Source of the DNA: Vibrio sp. STUT-A11
GTDB taxonomy: Bacteria; Pseudomonadota; Gammaproteobacteria; Enterobacterales; Vibrionaceae
DNA length: 64,000 nucleotides
Assembly (NCBI RefSeq): GCF_026000435.1
Contig: NZ_AP026764.1
Span: forward strand, 1,302,001-1,366,000
Direction: 5' to 3'
In this document: positions 17,361-26,973 of the stretch, piece by piece
Numbering within the stretch: the stretch's first letter is position 1
Layout: the number at the start of each line of letters is the position of its first letter
The notes under the pieces: generated by a model
Seen by the model: the letters and a program-made list of their open reading frames with translations, nothing else
Told to the model about the DNA's origin: nothing
The model's database searches: none
Program-made: the position numbers and the translations under genes

Positions 17361-20300
17361 ATGTTCAGCATTCTAAGAAAAAGTTTCTTGTTATCCGTTA
17401 CGCTTTTTAGTGTCGCGTTTTCTTTTAATGCATCTGCGCTATCTACTCGCGCAGAACAATCTACTCGTGAAGAACAAAAAGAAACCATCGTTGTTGGTGT
17501 GATTACTCAGCGCGATTCTACAGATTCAATGCTAGAGAGTATCGGTCCCTTTTATGACATTAATCTTGATTACCTAAACAACATTTCCAAAGTACTCAAT
17601 CTCACACTCGAAGTCCGTGCTTATAAACATATTCCTCCGTTGTTGGCTGACGTAGAGAGTGGTGTCATCGATGGCGCAGTTGGGTTTAGCAAAACAAGTG
17701 AAAGGGAAGGTAGCTTCCTGTTTTCGCAGCCATTCTTTTCAAGCACCATTGCAGTTTGGTATCAAGATGCCAGCCTGAAACAGCGCGACCACCACGACAT
17801 TCACTGGGTCTGTGTTGAAGGTAGCTCTTATTGTGACAACCTGAAAACTCAGGGTTTCGACAACATTAGTTATGCAAGAACTCGTCTAGAAGCATTTGAA
17901 CAGGTTCGTTCTGGCCAAGCTAACGCACTCATTTCAACTTATGTGGCGATAAGCGAGTACCTCGACCAGCACAATATCGTCAAAGGACTGGTAGATATAC
18001 CTGAGTGGCTGCATCATGAAGAGGTAAGTTTCATTACTTCACAAGATAATCAAAACCTGATTAATCAGATCAATAAGATTCTGAATTGGGAAAAGAGCGG
18101 AAAAAATATTCGCTCAGTTGCGTCGCAAAACCCTTACCATATTAACGATAAGTTATTAGTGGAATTCCGCAAGCATTTGGGCAGTGATCACACGATTACG
18201 TACAGTAGCAGTGAAGAGGCCTATCCGTTTTTATTTAAGAGCGCAAAGTCTGATCATTTGGATGGTGTTCTTCCGGATTTCATTGAGTTAATTCAATCGA
18301 GAACTGGATTGTCATTTCAGTTTGTTAAGCCCAATACGAGCTTAAGCAGTGGCTTGACCGCTTTTAACTCTGACCTCGTACCAGTTGCTTACGTCGATGA
18401 AGCGCCAGTTTCCGACTGGTTAGTGACTAAACCTTTTATGCGCAATAACTTTGTGTCTGTGAGAACAGAAAAGCACAATGTAGATGCGACGGAAAATTCG
18501 AAGCTGGGCATTTTGATCAGTTTAAAAAAGCAAGGATTAGTACATTTAGACTCGTGGCAACATGATCGCTTCTCTCGCTACGATGATCCTAAACAGTTAT
18601 TGATGGATCTGAAATCAGGTAAATTGGATATCGCTTACGTCCCCGATGATATTGTCCACAGCTTGATTGCACAGGATCAGGTTGATGGCTTAGTGATTAA
18701 CGAGCACGACGCACTGATATTCTCAATCGCATTCGCCGTGTCTAATCAGAATACGCAGCTAAAAAACATGCTTGATAGTGTCATCGAGACGATTGATTCA
18801 AACGAGATAGAAAAACTGCTTCGTTCGCACCGAAACTTCAATTTGGTTTATGGCTATGACGATGAACATATGACAAGAGTCGTTGTGTCTGGCGTGATTG
18901 CGTTTCTTGTGTTGCTCGTGGTGGCGTACTTTGTTTTGGCTCACTTGAGGTTAAAGGTAAAACTGGCCGAACTGAATGCCAATAACGAAGAAAAAGAAAA
19001 GCAGTGGTTAATGGAGATTATTCAGGAAATTAATAGCCTGGTGTTTATCCATGACGAGAACAATCATTTGGAGATGAGTAACTGTGTGCGCCATAAACAG
19101 GGTCAGTGCCAAGGTTGTAGTCTACAAAGTGGTTCGACTGGTATACACCTTGTCGATAACGAAGCTGAGTTAGTCAACGTTATTGAAGGCGAGCGCATTA
19201 CGGAAGAAGTGGCGTCGTCAGGCTGCAAATTGGGTATTAACCACGTTTACCGCGAGCGCAAGTCTATTTCATCGCCGAGTGGGAAGAAAAAGTTCGTACT
19301 CACCGTTATTCAAGACATTACCCATCAGAAAGAACGTGAACAAGCACTCATAGATGCACAAGAAAAGGCACAAACGGCGGTACGTGCACGTGAGAACTTT
19401 TTGGCAACCATGAGCCACGAATTGAGGACACCACTGTCTGCGGCGCACGGTATTCTCGATCTACTTCAACGCCAGATAGAGGATTCCTCTAATCGAGAGC
19501 TCATCTCTCAGGCAATGCTGTCTCTCAACCATTTAAATACCCTGGTTGACGAAGTTCTGGATTATTCCAAGCTTGAGGCAGGGCAGTTAACCGTTGTACC
19601 AATAAAAACAGATTTGCTTTCAACACTTTGTGATGTTTTACGTAGTTTTGAACCTAAAGCACTGGATAAAGGTCTGGATTATAAGGTTATCGTGAAGCCA
19701 TTTCGCCATCGTCTGGTGGACATTGACTCATTAAGACTGATCCAGATCATGACCAACTTACTGTCTAACGCGGTCAAATTTACCTCTGAAGGTGAAATTG
19801 CGATTAGCGTCATTGTTCATGAGTCTCAACTTATTTTAAAAGTGGCAGACACCGGTATTGGGATGACAGAAAGCCAACTACAAGGCGTTTTAGATCCCTT
19901 TGTTCAGGCCGATGATACCATTACTCGTAAATACGGTGGAACAGGTCTAGGACTCAGTATTGTCGACCGGCTGGTCCAATGTATGGGCGGTGAACTTGCG
20001 ATTGATTCGCAATATGGTCTGGGTACGACGATGGTGGTGAAGCTTCCGGTCTCCTTGTGCGAACTGAACTACGAATACTTTCCAGAACTGACATACAGTG
20101 ACGCATTACCATTGAGTGTTCGTCAGTGGTGTGAAACCTGGAATATGAAAGAATCCAATGAAGCTGACACAGTAAACTTGCTACCAGAACGAGATCAGGA
20201 GGGCCGCTGTAAAGGTGTTCTGTTTAGTCAACATGATATCGCGCCAATTTGTCTTTCGTTACGTGAGATTCAGTACCCTGACACCTTATTAAGTATGTTT

Positions 20301-21053
20301 GACCAAAGCCATCAAAATGTGATTTCAACGGACTTAGTTCAAGAGTCGATCGCTTGGGCTGAGGGAACGGTTTTGATCGCGGAGGATAACCCGATCAACC
20401 AAAGTATCATTCTAATGCAGATGCGTGAGCTTGGTATCGACCCCGTGATTGTCAATAACGGCCGTGAAGCATGGGAGTATCTGCAGCGGAGTCAACAGGT
20501 CGCTGCACTTTTGACCGACTTCCATATGCCAGAAATGGATGGCTTTGAATTAGTTAAGCATGTGAGATCTTCAGAGGAATTTAAAGCGCTTCCAGTCATA
20601 GGCGTTACCGCTGAGGACTCGCGCCTTGCGAGTGAAAAAGCAAAACAAATAGGCATGAATAATGTGCTTTATAAGCCATACAACCTGGATAAATTGAAAT
20701 CCATATTGATTCCTTTTCTCGCACAGAAAGAAAAAAGTTCATCATTGAACTGGATTGATAAGTTTACATCACAAGATGCCGCAGAAATCGCACAAGTCTT
20801 CAGTCAGTCGATGGCCGCTGATGTTGCTAAGTTGAAAAGTGCTGCAACTGACGCAGATAAAAAACGTGTAATTCATGGAATAAAAGGGGCGGTAGGCGCC
20901 ATAGGCATTTCTATGTTGACCGAACTTTGTATTGAGGCGGAGAAGGTCAGAGCTGGAGAATTGGATAAGTTTGCAGCGGAAATAATTATACATATCGAAC
21001 AGGAGATCGAGAATGTAGAGAACTGGACAGGAATACATGAACAGAACATTTAA
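17361..21053 (+). CDS. BvgS/VieS-like hybrid sensor kinase with two periplasmic binding domains
   Basis: A protein of about 1230 residues. It has a signal peptide, then two tandem bacterial solute-binding (SBP_bac_3, Venus flytrap) domains at about 35-270 and 275-500, and a membrane segment at about 507-530. A short Cys-rich PAS-like stretch (CQGCSLQSG) and a coiled linker follow. The kinase core has H686 (MSHELRTPL), with an ATPase domain, a receiver with D1053 (TDFHMPEMDG) and a C-terminal Hpt with H1172 (IHGIKGAVG). This is the complete unorthodox phosphorelay of BvgS, EvgS and VieS. The ATG at 17361 has an AGAGGAAG site; a longer frame from 17274 lacks one. It heads a four-gene operon and overlaps the next gene by 17 bases. 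Confidence 0.9.
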   Translation: MFSILRKSFLLSVTLFSVAFSFNASALSTRAEQSTREEQKETIVVGVITQRDSTDSMLESIGPFYDINLDYLNNISKVLNLTLEVRAYKHIPPLLADVESGVIDGAVGFSKTSEREGSFLFSQPFFSSTIAVWYQDASLKQRDHHDIHWVCVEGSSYCDNLKTQGFDNISYARTRLEAFEQVRSGQANALISTYVAISEYLDQHNIVKGLVDIPEWLHHEEVSFITSQDNQNLINQINKILNWEKSGKNIRSVASQNPYHINDKLLVEFRKHLGSDHTITYSSSEEAYPFLFKSAKSDHLDGVLPDFIELIQSRTGLSFQFVKPNTSLSSGLTAFNSDLVPVAYVDEAPVSDWLVTKPFMRNNFVSVRTEKHNVDATENSKLGILISLKKQGLVHLDSWQHDRFSRYDDPKQLLMDLKSGKLDIAYVPDDIVHSLIAQDQVDGLVINEHDALIFSIAFAVSNQNTQLKNMLDSVIETIDSNEIEKLLRSHRNFNLVYGYDDEHMTRVVVSGVIAFLVLLVVAYFVLAHLRLKVKLAELNANNEEKEKQWLMEIIQEINSLVFIHDENNHLEMSNCVRHKQGQCQGCSLQSGSTGIHLVDNEAELVNVIEGERITEEVASSGCKLGINHVYRERKSISSPSGKKKFVLTVIQDITHQKEREQALIDAQEKAQTAVRARENFLATMSHELRTPLSAAHGILDLLQRQIEDSSNRELISQAMLSLNHLNTLVDEVLDYSKLEAGQLTVVPIKTDLLSTLCDVLRSFEPKALDKGLDYKVIVKPFRHRLVDIDSLRLIQIMTNLLSNAVKFTSEGEIAISVIVHESQLILKVADTGIGMTESQLQGVLDPFVQADDTITRKYGGTGLGLSIVDRLVQCMGGELAIDSQYGLGTTMVVKLPVSLCELNYEYFPELTYSDALPLSVRQWCETWNMKESNEADTVNLLPERDQEGRCKGVLFSQHDIAPICLSLREIQYPDTLLSMFDQSHQNVISTDLVQESIAWAEGTVLIAEDNPINQSIILMQMRELGIDPVIVNNGREAWEYLQRSQQVAALLTDFHMPEMDGFELVKHVRSSEEFKALPVIGVTAEDSRLASEKAKQIGMNNVLYKPYNLDKLKSILIPFLAQKEKSSSLNWIDKFTSQDAAEIAQVFSQSMAADVAKLKSAATDADKKRVIHGIKGAVGAIGISMLTELCIEAEKVRAGELDKFAAEIIIHIEQEIENVENWTGIHEQNI

Positions 21054-22191
21054 TGCAATGGTGATCGACGATCATCCTCTTCAAACCACTTTATTGACTC
21101 ACGCTCTACGCAAGCATGGTGCTTATGTCGCCCCGTTCAACTGCGTAGATGAGGCCATAATGTGTGCAGAAACCACGTATTTTGACGTGATATTTTGCGA
21201 TATTATGATGCCGGGGAGAGATGGCGTCGACATGATGGAATTGCTCGATCAGATCAACTTTCAAGGCAAAGTGGTGATAGTTAGCGCTATGGATCTCACC
21301 ATCATCTCTGCGGTCAAAGCCATGTGCAGTGATTTTAGCTTCGAGGTGATCGGCAAATTACACAAGCCTTATGACCAGCTTGAAGTCGCTGACATCGTTG
21401 CAAGAATGCTGAAAAATACTCAAAAGAAAGCGACATTTACTCCGCCGATCGAAGTGGAAGATAGTGAGTTTATCTCGGCGTTAGGTGACGGGCGAGTAAA
21501 AAACTACTATCAGCCATTGGTTGGTACGAAAAGTGGTGAGGTACTTGGTTATGAGGCACTGGCTCGTTGGTATCATCCGATATACGGTGTTTTATCTCCG
21601 TATCACTTCTTGCCGATTGTAGAGCGATGTGGTCTGTCGAAAGCGCTGTTTGACGCGGTATTTAGTAATCTCATCTACGACATCAAAAACCGAGGTTTCA
21701 CACAAAAAGTATCGATCAATGTTGATCACGCAAACTTAGAAGATACGCTGTTTGCCAGCCGCTTTCTTGATCAGTGCCAAGAGCACCACATAGAGCCAGC
21801 ACAGATCACGATTGAAATCACTGAGCGTGATACGTTCCAGGCCAGCGCTTCAATCTATAAAAATTTACTCAAGTTGCGAATGAATGGCGTCACGGTATCT
21901 ATCGATGACTTCGGAACGGGTTCTTCGACGTTTGAAAAGCTCGCGCAACTGCCTTTCAACGAACTAAAAATAGATCGTTCTTTTGTGCATGGTATCGAAA
22001 GTGACCCCAAAAAAAGAAATATCGTTGTTGCCATTCGTTCACTAGCGAAAAGTTTAAATATTCCTGTTGTTGCAGAAGGGGTTGAAGACGAGGCAACGAT
22101 GAAAGTGATGCGTGAATATGGCATCGACCTTTGCCAAGGTTTTTACATCAATAAACCAATGCCCTTAGAAGCAATAACCATACTGAGCTAA
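21037..22191 (+). CDS. Receiver-EAL c-di-GMP phosphodiesterase response regulator
   Basis: A 384-residue protein with an N-terminal receiver (D55 in CDIMMPG) and a C-terminal EAL domain. The EAL residues look catalytically intact: YEALARW, the Asn in NVDHAN, EITERD, the DDFGTG metal loop, LKIDRSF, EGVED and the closing QGFYINKPM. It should hydrolyse c-di-GMP when phosphorylated by the upstream hybrid kinase. It resembles the first two domains of V. cholerae VieA, without VieA's C-terminal HTH. The start lies inside the kinase gene with an AGGAA site. Four bases separate it from the next regulator gene. Confidence 0.9.
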   Translation: MNRTFNAMVIDDHPLQTTLLTHALRKHGAYVAPFNCVDEAIMCAETTYFDVIFCDIMMPGRDGVDMMELLDQINFQGKVVIVSAMDLTIISAVKAMCSDFSFEVIGKLHKPYDQLEVADIVARMLKNTQKKATFTPPIEVEDSEFISALGDGRVKNYYQPLVGTKSGEVLGYEALARWYHPIYGVLSPYHFLPIVERCGLSKALFDAVFSNLIYDIKNRGFTQKVSINVDHANLEDTLFASRFLDQCQEHHIEPAQITIEITERDTFQASASIYKNLLKLRMNGVTVSIDDFGTGSSTFEKLAQLPFNELKIDRSFVHGIESDPKKRNIVVAIRSLAKSLNIPVVAEGVEDEATMKVMREYGIDLCQGFYINKPMPLEAITILS

Positions 22192-22195
22192 AGAT

Positions 22196-22807
22196 ATGAA
22201 TAAATTAAACTGCTTAATCTTTGATGATCATCCACTCGTTTGTGTTGCCATTAAGTATCTGCTTGAAGAGTTAGGTGTTGCAGATGAAGTGATTACCGCC
22301 ACTTCTTCAAGAGCTGCACTGACGGCGATAAAAGAGTGCGATATTGAATTATTGATATTAGATGTGAACTTATCCGACTGTGACGGCTTCGACTTCTATA
22401 AACGCATCAAGTCACACGGTTATGCTGGGAAAGTGATTTTTTTCTCTGCGGAAACAAGTCAAATGTACAGCCAAATGGCCTTTCGTTCGGGCGCAGATGG
22501 CTATGTATGTAAATCAGAAAATCACGAAATACTCAAAGATGCCATAGAAGCGGTATCGAAAGGGTACTCATTCTTTAAGTTTAAACAGGTCGCAAGTGAA
22601 GTAAGGGCAGCACCACAGCTTTCAACCAGAGAGAGCTCCGTAATGAAATATCTCTTACAAGGCAAATCGAACCGCGATATCGCAGAAGTATTATCCATCA
22701 GCGATAAAACCGTCAGTACTTATAAACGTCGCGTGTTAGACAAATTTAATGTGGACAATATTGTTGAATTAACAAGGATTGCGGGAGATTTAAAGGACGT
22801 GATATGA
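22196..22807 (+). CDS. NarL/FixJ-family response regulator
   Basis: A 203-residue regulator with a receiver domain (acidic pocket DDH near residue 10, phosphorylated D56 in LLILDVNL) and a C-terminal LuxR-type helix-turn-helix (about 140-195; SNRDIAEVLSISDKTVSTYK). The arrangement is that of BvgA/EvgA, the natural targets of the upstream type of kinase. Together with the REC-EAL protein it splits the functions that VieA carries in one chain. It overlaps the GGDEF gene by 4 bases (ATGA). Confidence 0.9.
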   Translation: MNKLNCLIFDDHPLVCVAIKYLLEELGVADEVITATSSRAALTAIKECDIELLILDVNLSDCDGFDFYKRIKSHGYAGKVIFFSAETSQMYSQMAFRSGADGYVCKSENHEILKDAIEAVSKGYSFFKFKQVASEVRAAPQLSTRESSVMKYLLQGKSNRDIAEVLSISDKTVSTYKRRVLDKFNVDNIVELTRIAGDLKDVI

Positions 22808-24171
22808 ACGTGAACCTAAGAAATGTCTCTTTGTCACTCTTCATTGCTACTTTACTGTTTGTTACGTCGGTCGTCACTATTGGCGCGGTAGTCTTTTCAT
22901 ATGAGAGTAAGCAGTTCAACTCTTACGTAGAGCAGTTATCTAAGCTAAAACAACAAGTGATTCTGTTAGGCTTACTGACAGAATCGCAGCTTGAGCAGCA
23001 CCACAATAGTAGTGTTAAAGAGATAGAATCACGCACCAACTTGAGTTTTCAAGATGCCATATATTCGTTAGATTCAAGTAAAGAACTCAATTACGTTGAA
23101 GCAGTCGCACGTAAAGTATTTCATCAGACGGAAGAATACTTGTCGAATGTTTATAAAGATACTGACTCAGTACTGTATTTTCGTTCTTATACCGGGAATA
23201 AACTTATCGTTGAGCGTCCGGTTGAAGGGTTGGAAAATAATAAAAGCGCTTTCGATTTAGAAGTGTGCAAAGAGAATATTTCTTGCGTTAAAGATGCATG
23301 GAAAGGTCAATTAACGGATCGAGTGCTGTTCTCTAAGCCGTTTAAGAGCCGTTCTACAGGTGAATACGCGTTGAGCGTCATGAGCCCGGTTTACCATCAG
23401 GGTAACTTGGTTGGGGAATTCTCTAATCAGATGCATTTAACGGCGCTTTACGAAGAAGGAAAAGCAGTAAGGTCGATCATCAATAATGGCAATAAGAAGG
23501 TGATCATCTACTTTCCTGACTACCCATGGGCGCATTTTGCTTATACCCAATCTTATATGGCAGATAACAATAACCTTATCGTTTACCAGTATCCGTTCAG
23601 TAAGTTGATCTTGGATTATAGCTATCTGTATTTCATCTTTTTTATTGTTGCTTTTGCTTACTTCTCTAAGGTTCATGAGTCTAACCAGAACAAAATGCAA
23701 CTTGCTAATGCATTGACTGATGTGACAAAAGATGAGTTAACGGGGCTCTATAATCGCAGATTGTTTAAAGATAACTCGTTTAAAAACCGTTTAGCAGAAG
23801 CACCGTATTCCGTGATGGCGATAGACGGTAACCGCATTAAGAAAATTAACGATCGTTATGGGCATCATGTTGGTGATGATGCGATCGCTATCATTGCTGA
23901 GTCGATGAAGAAAGTATTCAGAAATAGCGACTATCTTATACGAACCGGAGGAGACGAGTTTTTGGCTATCTTGCCTAGTTGCAGCCAAAGCCAGGCGTCC
24001 GTGCTTGCAAAAAAACTACAGGGTGTCGTCAAGGACAATCGTCTAAAAACACTTGATATCGAAATTAGCGTCTGTACTGGATTAGCCACAAGCGAAGAGC
24101 ATGAAGTGCTGGAAGATGTGATTATACGCGCCGATGAAGAGCTGTATGAGATGAAAAAACGACGAGATTAG
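22804..24171 (+). CDS. Membrane-bound diguanylate cyclase (GGDEF)
   Basis: A 455-residue protein with an N-terminal membrane segment (about 10-32), a periplasmic sensor region of about 230 residues, a second membrane segment near 275-292 and a cytoplasmic GGDEF domain. The active-site GGDEF is intact at 382-386. An inhibitory RxxD site (RNSD) sits five residues before it, so product feedback is likely. It is the last gene of an operon that also carries a c-di-GMP phosphodiesterase, so one signal could both make and destroy the messenger. A terminator lies about 105 bases downstream. Confidence 0.9.
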   Translation: MNVNLRNVSLSLFIATLLFVTSVVTIGAVVFSYESKQFNSYVEQLSKLKQQVILLGLLTESQLEQHHNSSVKEIESRTNLSFQDAIYSLDSSKELNYVEAVARKVFHQTEEYLSNVYKDTDSVLYFRSYTGNKLIVERPVEGLENNKSAFDLEVCKENISCVKDAWKGQLTDRVLFSKPFKSRSTGEYALSVMSPVYHQGNLVGEFSNQMHLTALYEEGKAVRSIINNGNKKVIIYFPDYPWAHFAYTQSYMADNNNLIVYQYPFSKLILDYSYLYFIFFIVAFAYFSKVHESNQNKMQLANALTDVTKDELTGLYNRRLFKDNSFKNRLAEAPYSVMAIDGNRIKKINDRYGHHVGDDAIAIIAESMKKVFRNSDYLIRTGGDEFLAILPSCSQSQASVLAKKLQGVVKDNRLKTLDIEISVCTGLATSEEHEVLEDVIIRADEELYEMKKRRD

Positions 24172-24276
24172 CTCCACGGAGCTGGTTTGATGCTACGAAT
24201 ATAAGAAACTACAAACAGTGTGATGACATAACTATTTGATAAATTTGACCAAACGAGAACTTTAGTCTTTTATATT

Positions 24277-24316
24277 AAGGCAGCCACTTGTTGAAAAGGT
24301 GGCTGCCTTACTTTTT
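24277..24316 (+). terminator. Terminator after the c-di-GMP operon, ahead of the LysR gene
   Basis: Stem AAGGCAGCCAC (24277-24287) with GTGGCTGCCTT (24299-24309), then ACTTTTT. It probably ends the four-gene operon, though it could attenuate the LysR transcript. Its right arm contains the GTG that would give the longest LysR frame, which argues against that start. Confidence 0.75.
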
Positions 24317-24352
24317 GTACTCAAGAATATCCGGCGTAAGTGGTGTCTCGTT

Positions 24353-25240
24353 TTGAATAAAGATCTCGATCTCAACCTGTTGAAAATACTGGTTTTGCTA
24401 GAAAAGCATCGTCAACTTAAACCTGTGGCCAAAGCACTAGGGAAAAGCGAAGCATCGGTCAGTAAATACCTTTCCCGTTTACGGGAGCAGCTTGATGACG
24501 AGTTATTTATTCGCCATCCTCACCGTTTTGAACCGACAGACTACTTAGTGCGCCAATTACCTCAAATTGCTGAAGCGCTTGACCAATTAGAAACATGCTT
24601 GCTTCGCTCTGAGTTTGATCCAGAAAACTACGAGAAAGATATCACCATCTCTTTGCCTCAAGTCGCACAATACTCGTTCGGTCACTTGCTCGCGATGGAA
24701 TTGATGGCGCTGTTCCCAAAAGCCCATATCACAATCACAACCAATAATGATCATACAGTTGAAGACATCTTGCTTGGTAAAGTGGATGTTCAACTGCACT
24801 ATTTTAATGATGAGCTGCCAAAATCTATTTACCAGCACTTTGTTGGTTATGCGCCAGCGGTTGTTGTTGTGTCAGAGGAATCGGGTATTACCACTTTAGA
24901 AGAGGCCGCCGAATTACCTTTCGTCATGCTTGGGATAGTTGGCTGGAAAGAGCGCGAACAAATAGCTAAGCGAGTGATGGAAGAGAAAGGTTTAACGATT
25001 GATAGAGTTGCTACGTTTGATAACGTCAGTGCTGTTCTTAAACTCGTCAAAGAGATGGGCGCAGCAACAGTATTGCACGAGTTTCAATCACCGATAGATG
25101 GTTATCGTTTTATACGTGTTCCTGAATCTTACTACGTGGATGGTTGGCCAAAAGTCGTCTTGCAGATGAAGCAAAGCCATCGGCACGACGCAATGCACCA
25201 GCTTTTAACTGGTGCCATTGCAAAACATATGGCGATTTAA
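24353..25240 (+). CDS. LysR-family transcriptional regulator
   Basis: About 295 residues, with an N-terminal winged helix (about 5-60; LKPVAKALGKSEASVSKYLSRL) and a LysR substrate-binding domain (about 90-290). I prefer a TTG start at 24353, which places the usual LysR opening (DLDLNLLKIL) at the N terminus; the GTG at 24299 falls inside a terminator stem. No divergent target gene is adjacent, so the regulon is not evident. The 3' end overlaps the convergent NarL-type gene by 4 bases. Confidence 0.82.
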   Translation: MNKDLDLNLLKILVLLEKHRQLKPVAKALGKSEASVSKYLSRLREQLDDELFIRHPHRFEPTDYLVRQLPQIAEALDQLETCLLRSEFDPENYEKDITISLPQVAQYSFGHLLAMELMALFPKAHITITTNNDHTVEDILLGKVDVQLHYFNDELPKSIYQHFVGYAPAVVVVSEESGITTLEEAAELPFVMLGIVGWKEREQIAKRVMEEKGLTIDRVATFDNVSAVLKLVKEMGAATVLHEFQSPIDGYRFIRVPESYYVDGWPKVVLQMKQSHRHDAMHQLLTGAIAKHMAI

Positions 25241-25845
25241 CCGAACACCCGAGAACTCTCTGACTGCGGAAGCGTATGCAGTAGTTCTATCAGAGACGTT
25301 GCATGATACTTTTTCAAAATTCTGGTTTTATAAGTACTGATGGTTTTGGCACTTAGTGACAGCTGTTCAGAAATTCGCTTATTTGAGTAACCCTGAGCTA
25401 AGTAGTGGAACACCATTGCTTCTCTTTTTGACAAAGCGACACTGTTTGAAGACTGTGTGTGTTTCAGTTTAAACATGGAGTAACCACGAGAGACACTGAC
25501 AATAGCGTCCATAATAGTTTGCTTACTCTCGTTCTTGTTCAAAAAGCCGTTCGCGCCAAGCTCGTAAGCCGCTTTAGATAAGCTTGAATAGTCTTTGGAA
25601 GAGATAAACAGGATCTTACCCTGGTATCCGGTTGCTAAAATATTTTTTGCTAAACGCATACCATCTCTATCGCCAACGACCACGTCTAAGATAATTAAAT
25701 CAATCCGTTGATTTCGAACTAAGTCCATGACTTCTGCGCTGCTTGTAGACTGTTTTACGTCGGCAGTATTCATTACATTGTTTACAAGAGTCGCAAGTGC
25801 ATCACTGTAAAGTGGTTGTGCATCAATAATAAGAACGTTTTTCAC
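25237..25845 (-). CDS. NarL/FixJ-family response regulator (orphan)
   Basis: About 202 residues with a receiver domain (D54 in LIILDVVV) and a LuxR-type helix-turn-helix (SNKRISEQLSLSAKTISTYK). It is a clear paralogue of the regulator at 22196-22807: the same length, the same RGYSMFKLK / KGYSFFKFK linker and near-identical recognition helix. The first acidic pair is altered (IIDAQP instead of DDHP), keeping one of the two metal-binding acids. The GTG at 25845 has a GAGGT site; an ATG four codons upstream does not. No kinase is adjacent, so it may be driven by the nearby hybrid kinase. Confidence 0.85.
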   Translation of the reverse strand: MKNVLIIDAQPLYSDALATLVNNVMNTADVKQSTSSAEVMDLVRNQRIDLIILDVVVGDRDGMRLAKNILATGYQGKILFISSKDYSSLSKAAYELGANGFLNKNESKQTIMDAIVSVSRGYSMFKLKHTQSSNSVALSKREAMVFHYLAQGYSNKRISEQLSLSAKTISTYKTRILKKYHATSLIELLHTLPQSESSRVFG

Positions 25846-26209
25846 AGTGGACCTCATTTAATTATTAAAGTTAATGGTTTGTCCGCATACAACCTTATCG
25901 GATTGAGTATGATTGTAGGAAAATTCCTGAATAACTGAAGGAAAATGACATTTTCGAAAAACGAAATTCACAAAATGATTCGATTTATCAACGCTAAGAT
26001 AGGATTCTTAATTGGAGGCTCTGGCGAAAAAACACTACTTAAAAATGAATTGTGTAATATTTTTACAAAATTGAGTGTCTGAAGCTGGGAATTAATATGC
26101 GAGTTAACTCTCAGATTTAGTGAAGATGAATTACGAGTGAGATTGCATAATAAACCTCAGAGTAATTGTCTTTAAGTTGCAGAGCATGCATTGTGCCTCG
26201 GGAGTAAAA
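25846..26209. other. Intergenic region between orphan regulator and small membrane gene
   Basis: About 360 bases between divergent genes, AT-rich. Holds both promoters by position. No supported gene, RNA family or operator seen. Confidence 0.4.
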
Positions 26210-26599
26210 ATGACTAAACAGCGAGTTTGGGTTGAACGTCGGGCTATTGTTAGTAAAAACAGCCCGAAACCATTAGCAATTTCCAATGTAAAAAGTATTT
26301 ACGTTAAAGAGTACGACAGTAAGAGCAAGGTAAAACGCGCAGCGCTAATAGGGTTTGTATTTAGTTTTGTCGCTGCTTTAGCACATCCAATCCTGTCGGT
26401 AGTTGTATTTACGATTGTGTTTGGATCAAGCTACCTCCTGACTAAGAAATATGAGATTCGTGTTGCCGTCTACAATAATGATGAGGTCGGAGTCGTTGAG
26501 TCAGGACTGTGCTTGAGTAATGATCGCGTTGAGTTTGATAAAGTCGTTACTCAGGTTCTCGAGTTAAAAGCAGAACAGCATGAATCTGAGTGTTTATAA
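26210..26599 (+). CDS. Small membrane protein of unknown function
   Basis: About 129 residues. A soluble N-terminal stretch (about 1-45) is followed by two closely spaced membrane segments (about 47-80) and a soluble C terminus of about 50 residues. The ATG at 26210 has a GGGAG site five bases upstream; a longer frame from 26177 lacks one. The layout (strand-rich start, membrane hairpin, strand-rich end) recalls small DUF6232-type proteins, but I am not sure of the family. No operon partner. Confidence 0.65.
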   Translation: MTKQRVWVERRAIVSKNSPKPLAISNVKSIYVKEYDSKSKVKRAALIGFVFSFVAALAHPILSVVVFTIVFGSSYLLTKKYEIRVAVYNNDEVGVVESGLCLSNDRVEFDKVVTQVLELKAEQHESECL

Positions 26600-26973
26600 G
26601 TACGTCAGTGGCTATTACCTAATGTGCTTTTGTCCATTCCAGCCTAACTGTTTAATCTAATGTTATCTTTTGCAGACCGATACATCGCTGCGTAGCTCAT
26701 ATCACTTAGCTCTTCTCTGCTGTATGTATTTGTAACCACCTAATGACATTCATTAAGCTTATTAAAAATTCGGTATTCACCTTGATAGGCAAAGGGACGA
26801 AGTGACGCTAGCTTTACGATGGCTAAGCAAATTTTCGCTGAGTAAGGTTTCTCAATGTAAATTGGGATAAATACGTTGTATTTTCATTTACTTTCATGAA
26901 TGCTACACGAGGTTAAGCGAATCACGTTCGTAAGAGACTTGGTGACGCTTTCGATGTCTCATTAAAAATAAGA
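26600..26973. other. Intergenic region with a possible degenerate riboswitch
   Basis: About 375 bases before the TSUP gene with no supported reading frame. Near 26780-26865 there is a GGCAAA ... GACGC arrangement that faintly recalls the c-di-GMP-I (GEMM) riboswitch; see findings. Nothing else recognised. Confidence 0.35.
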
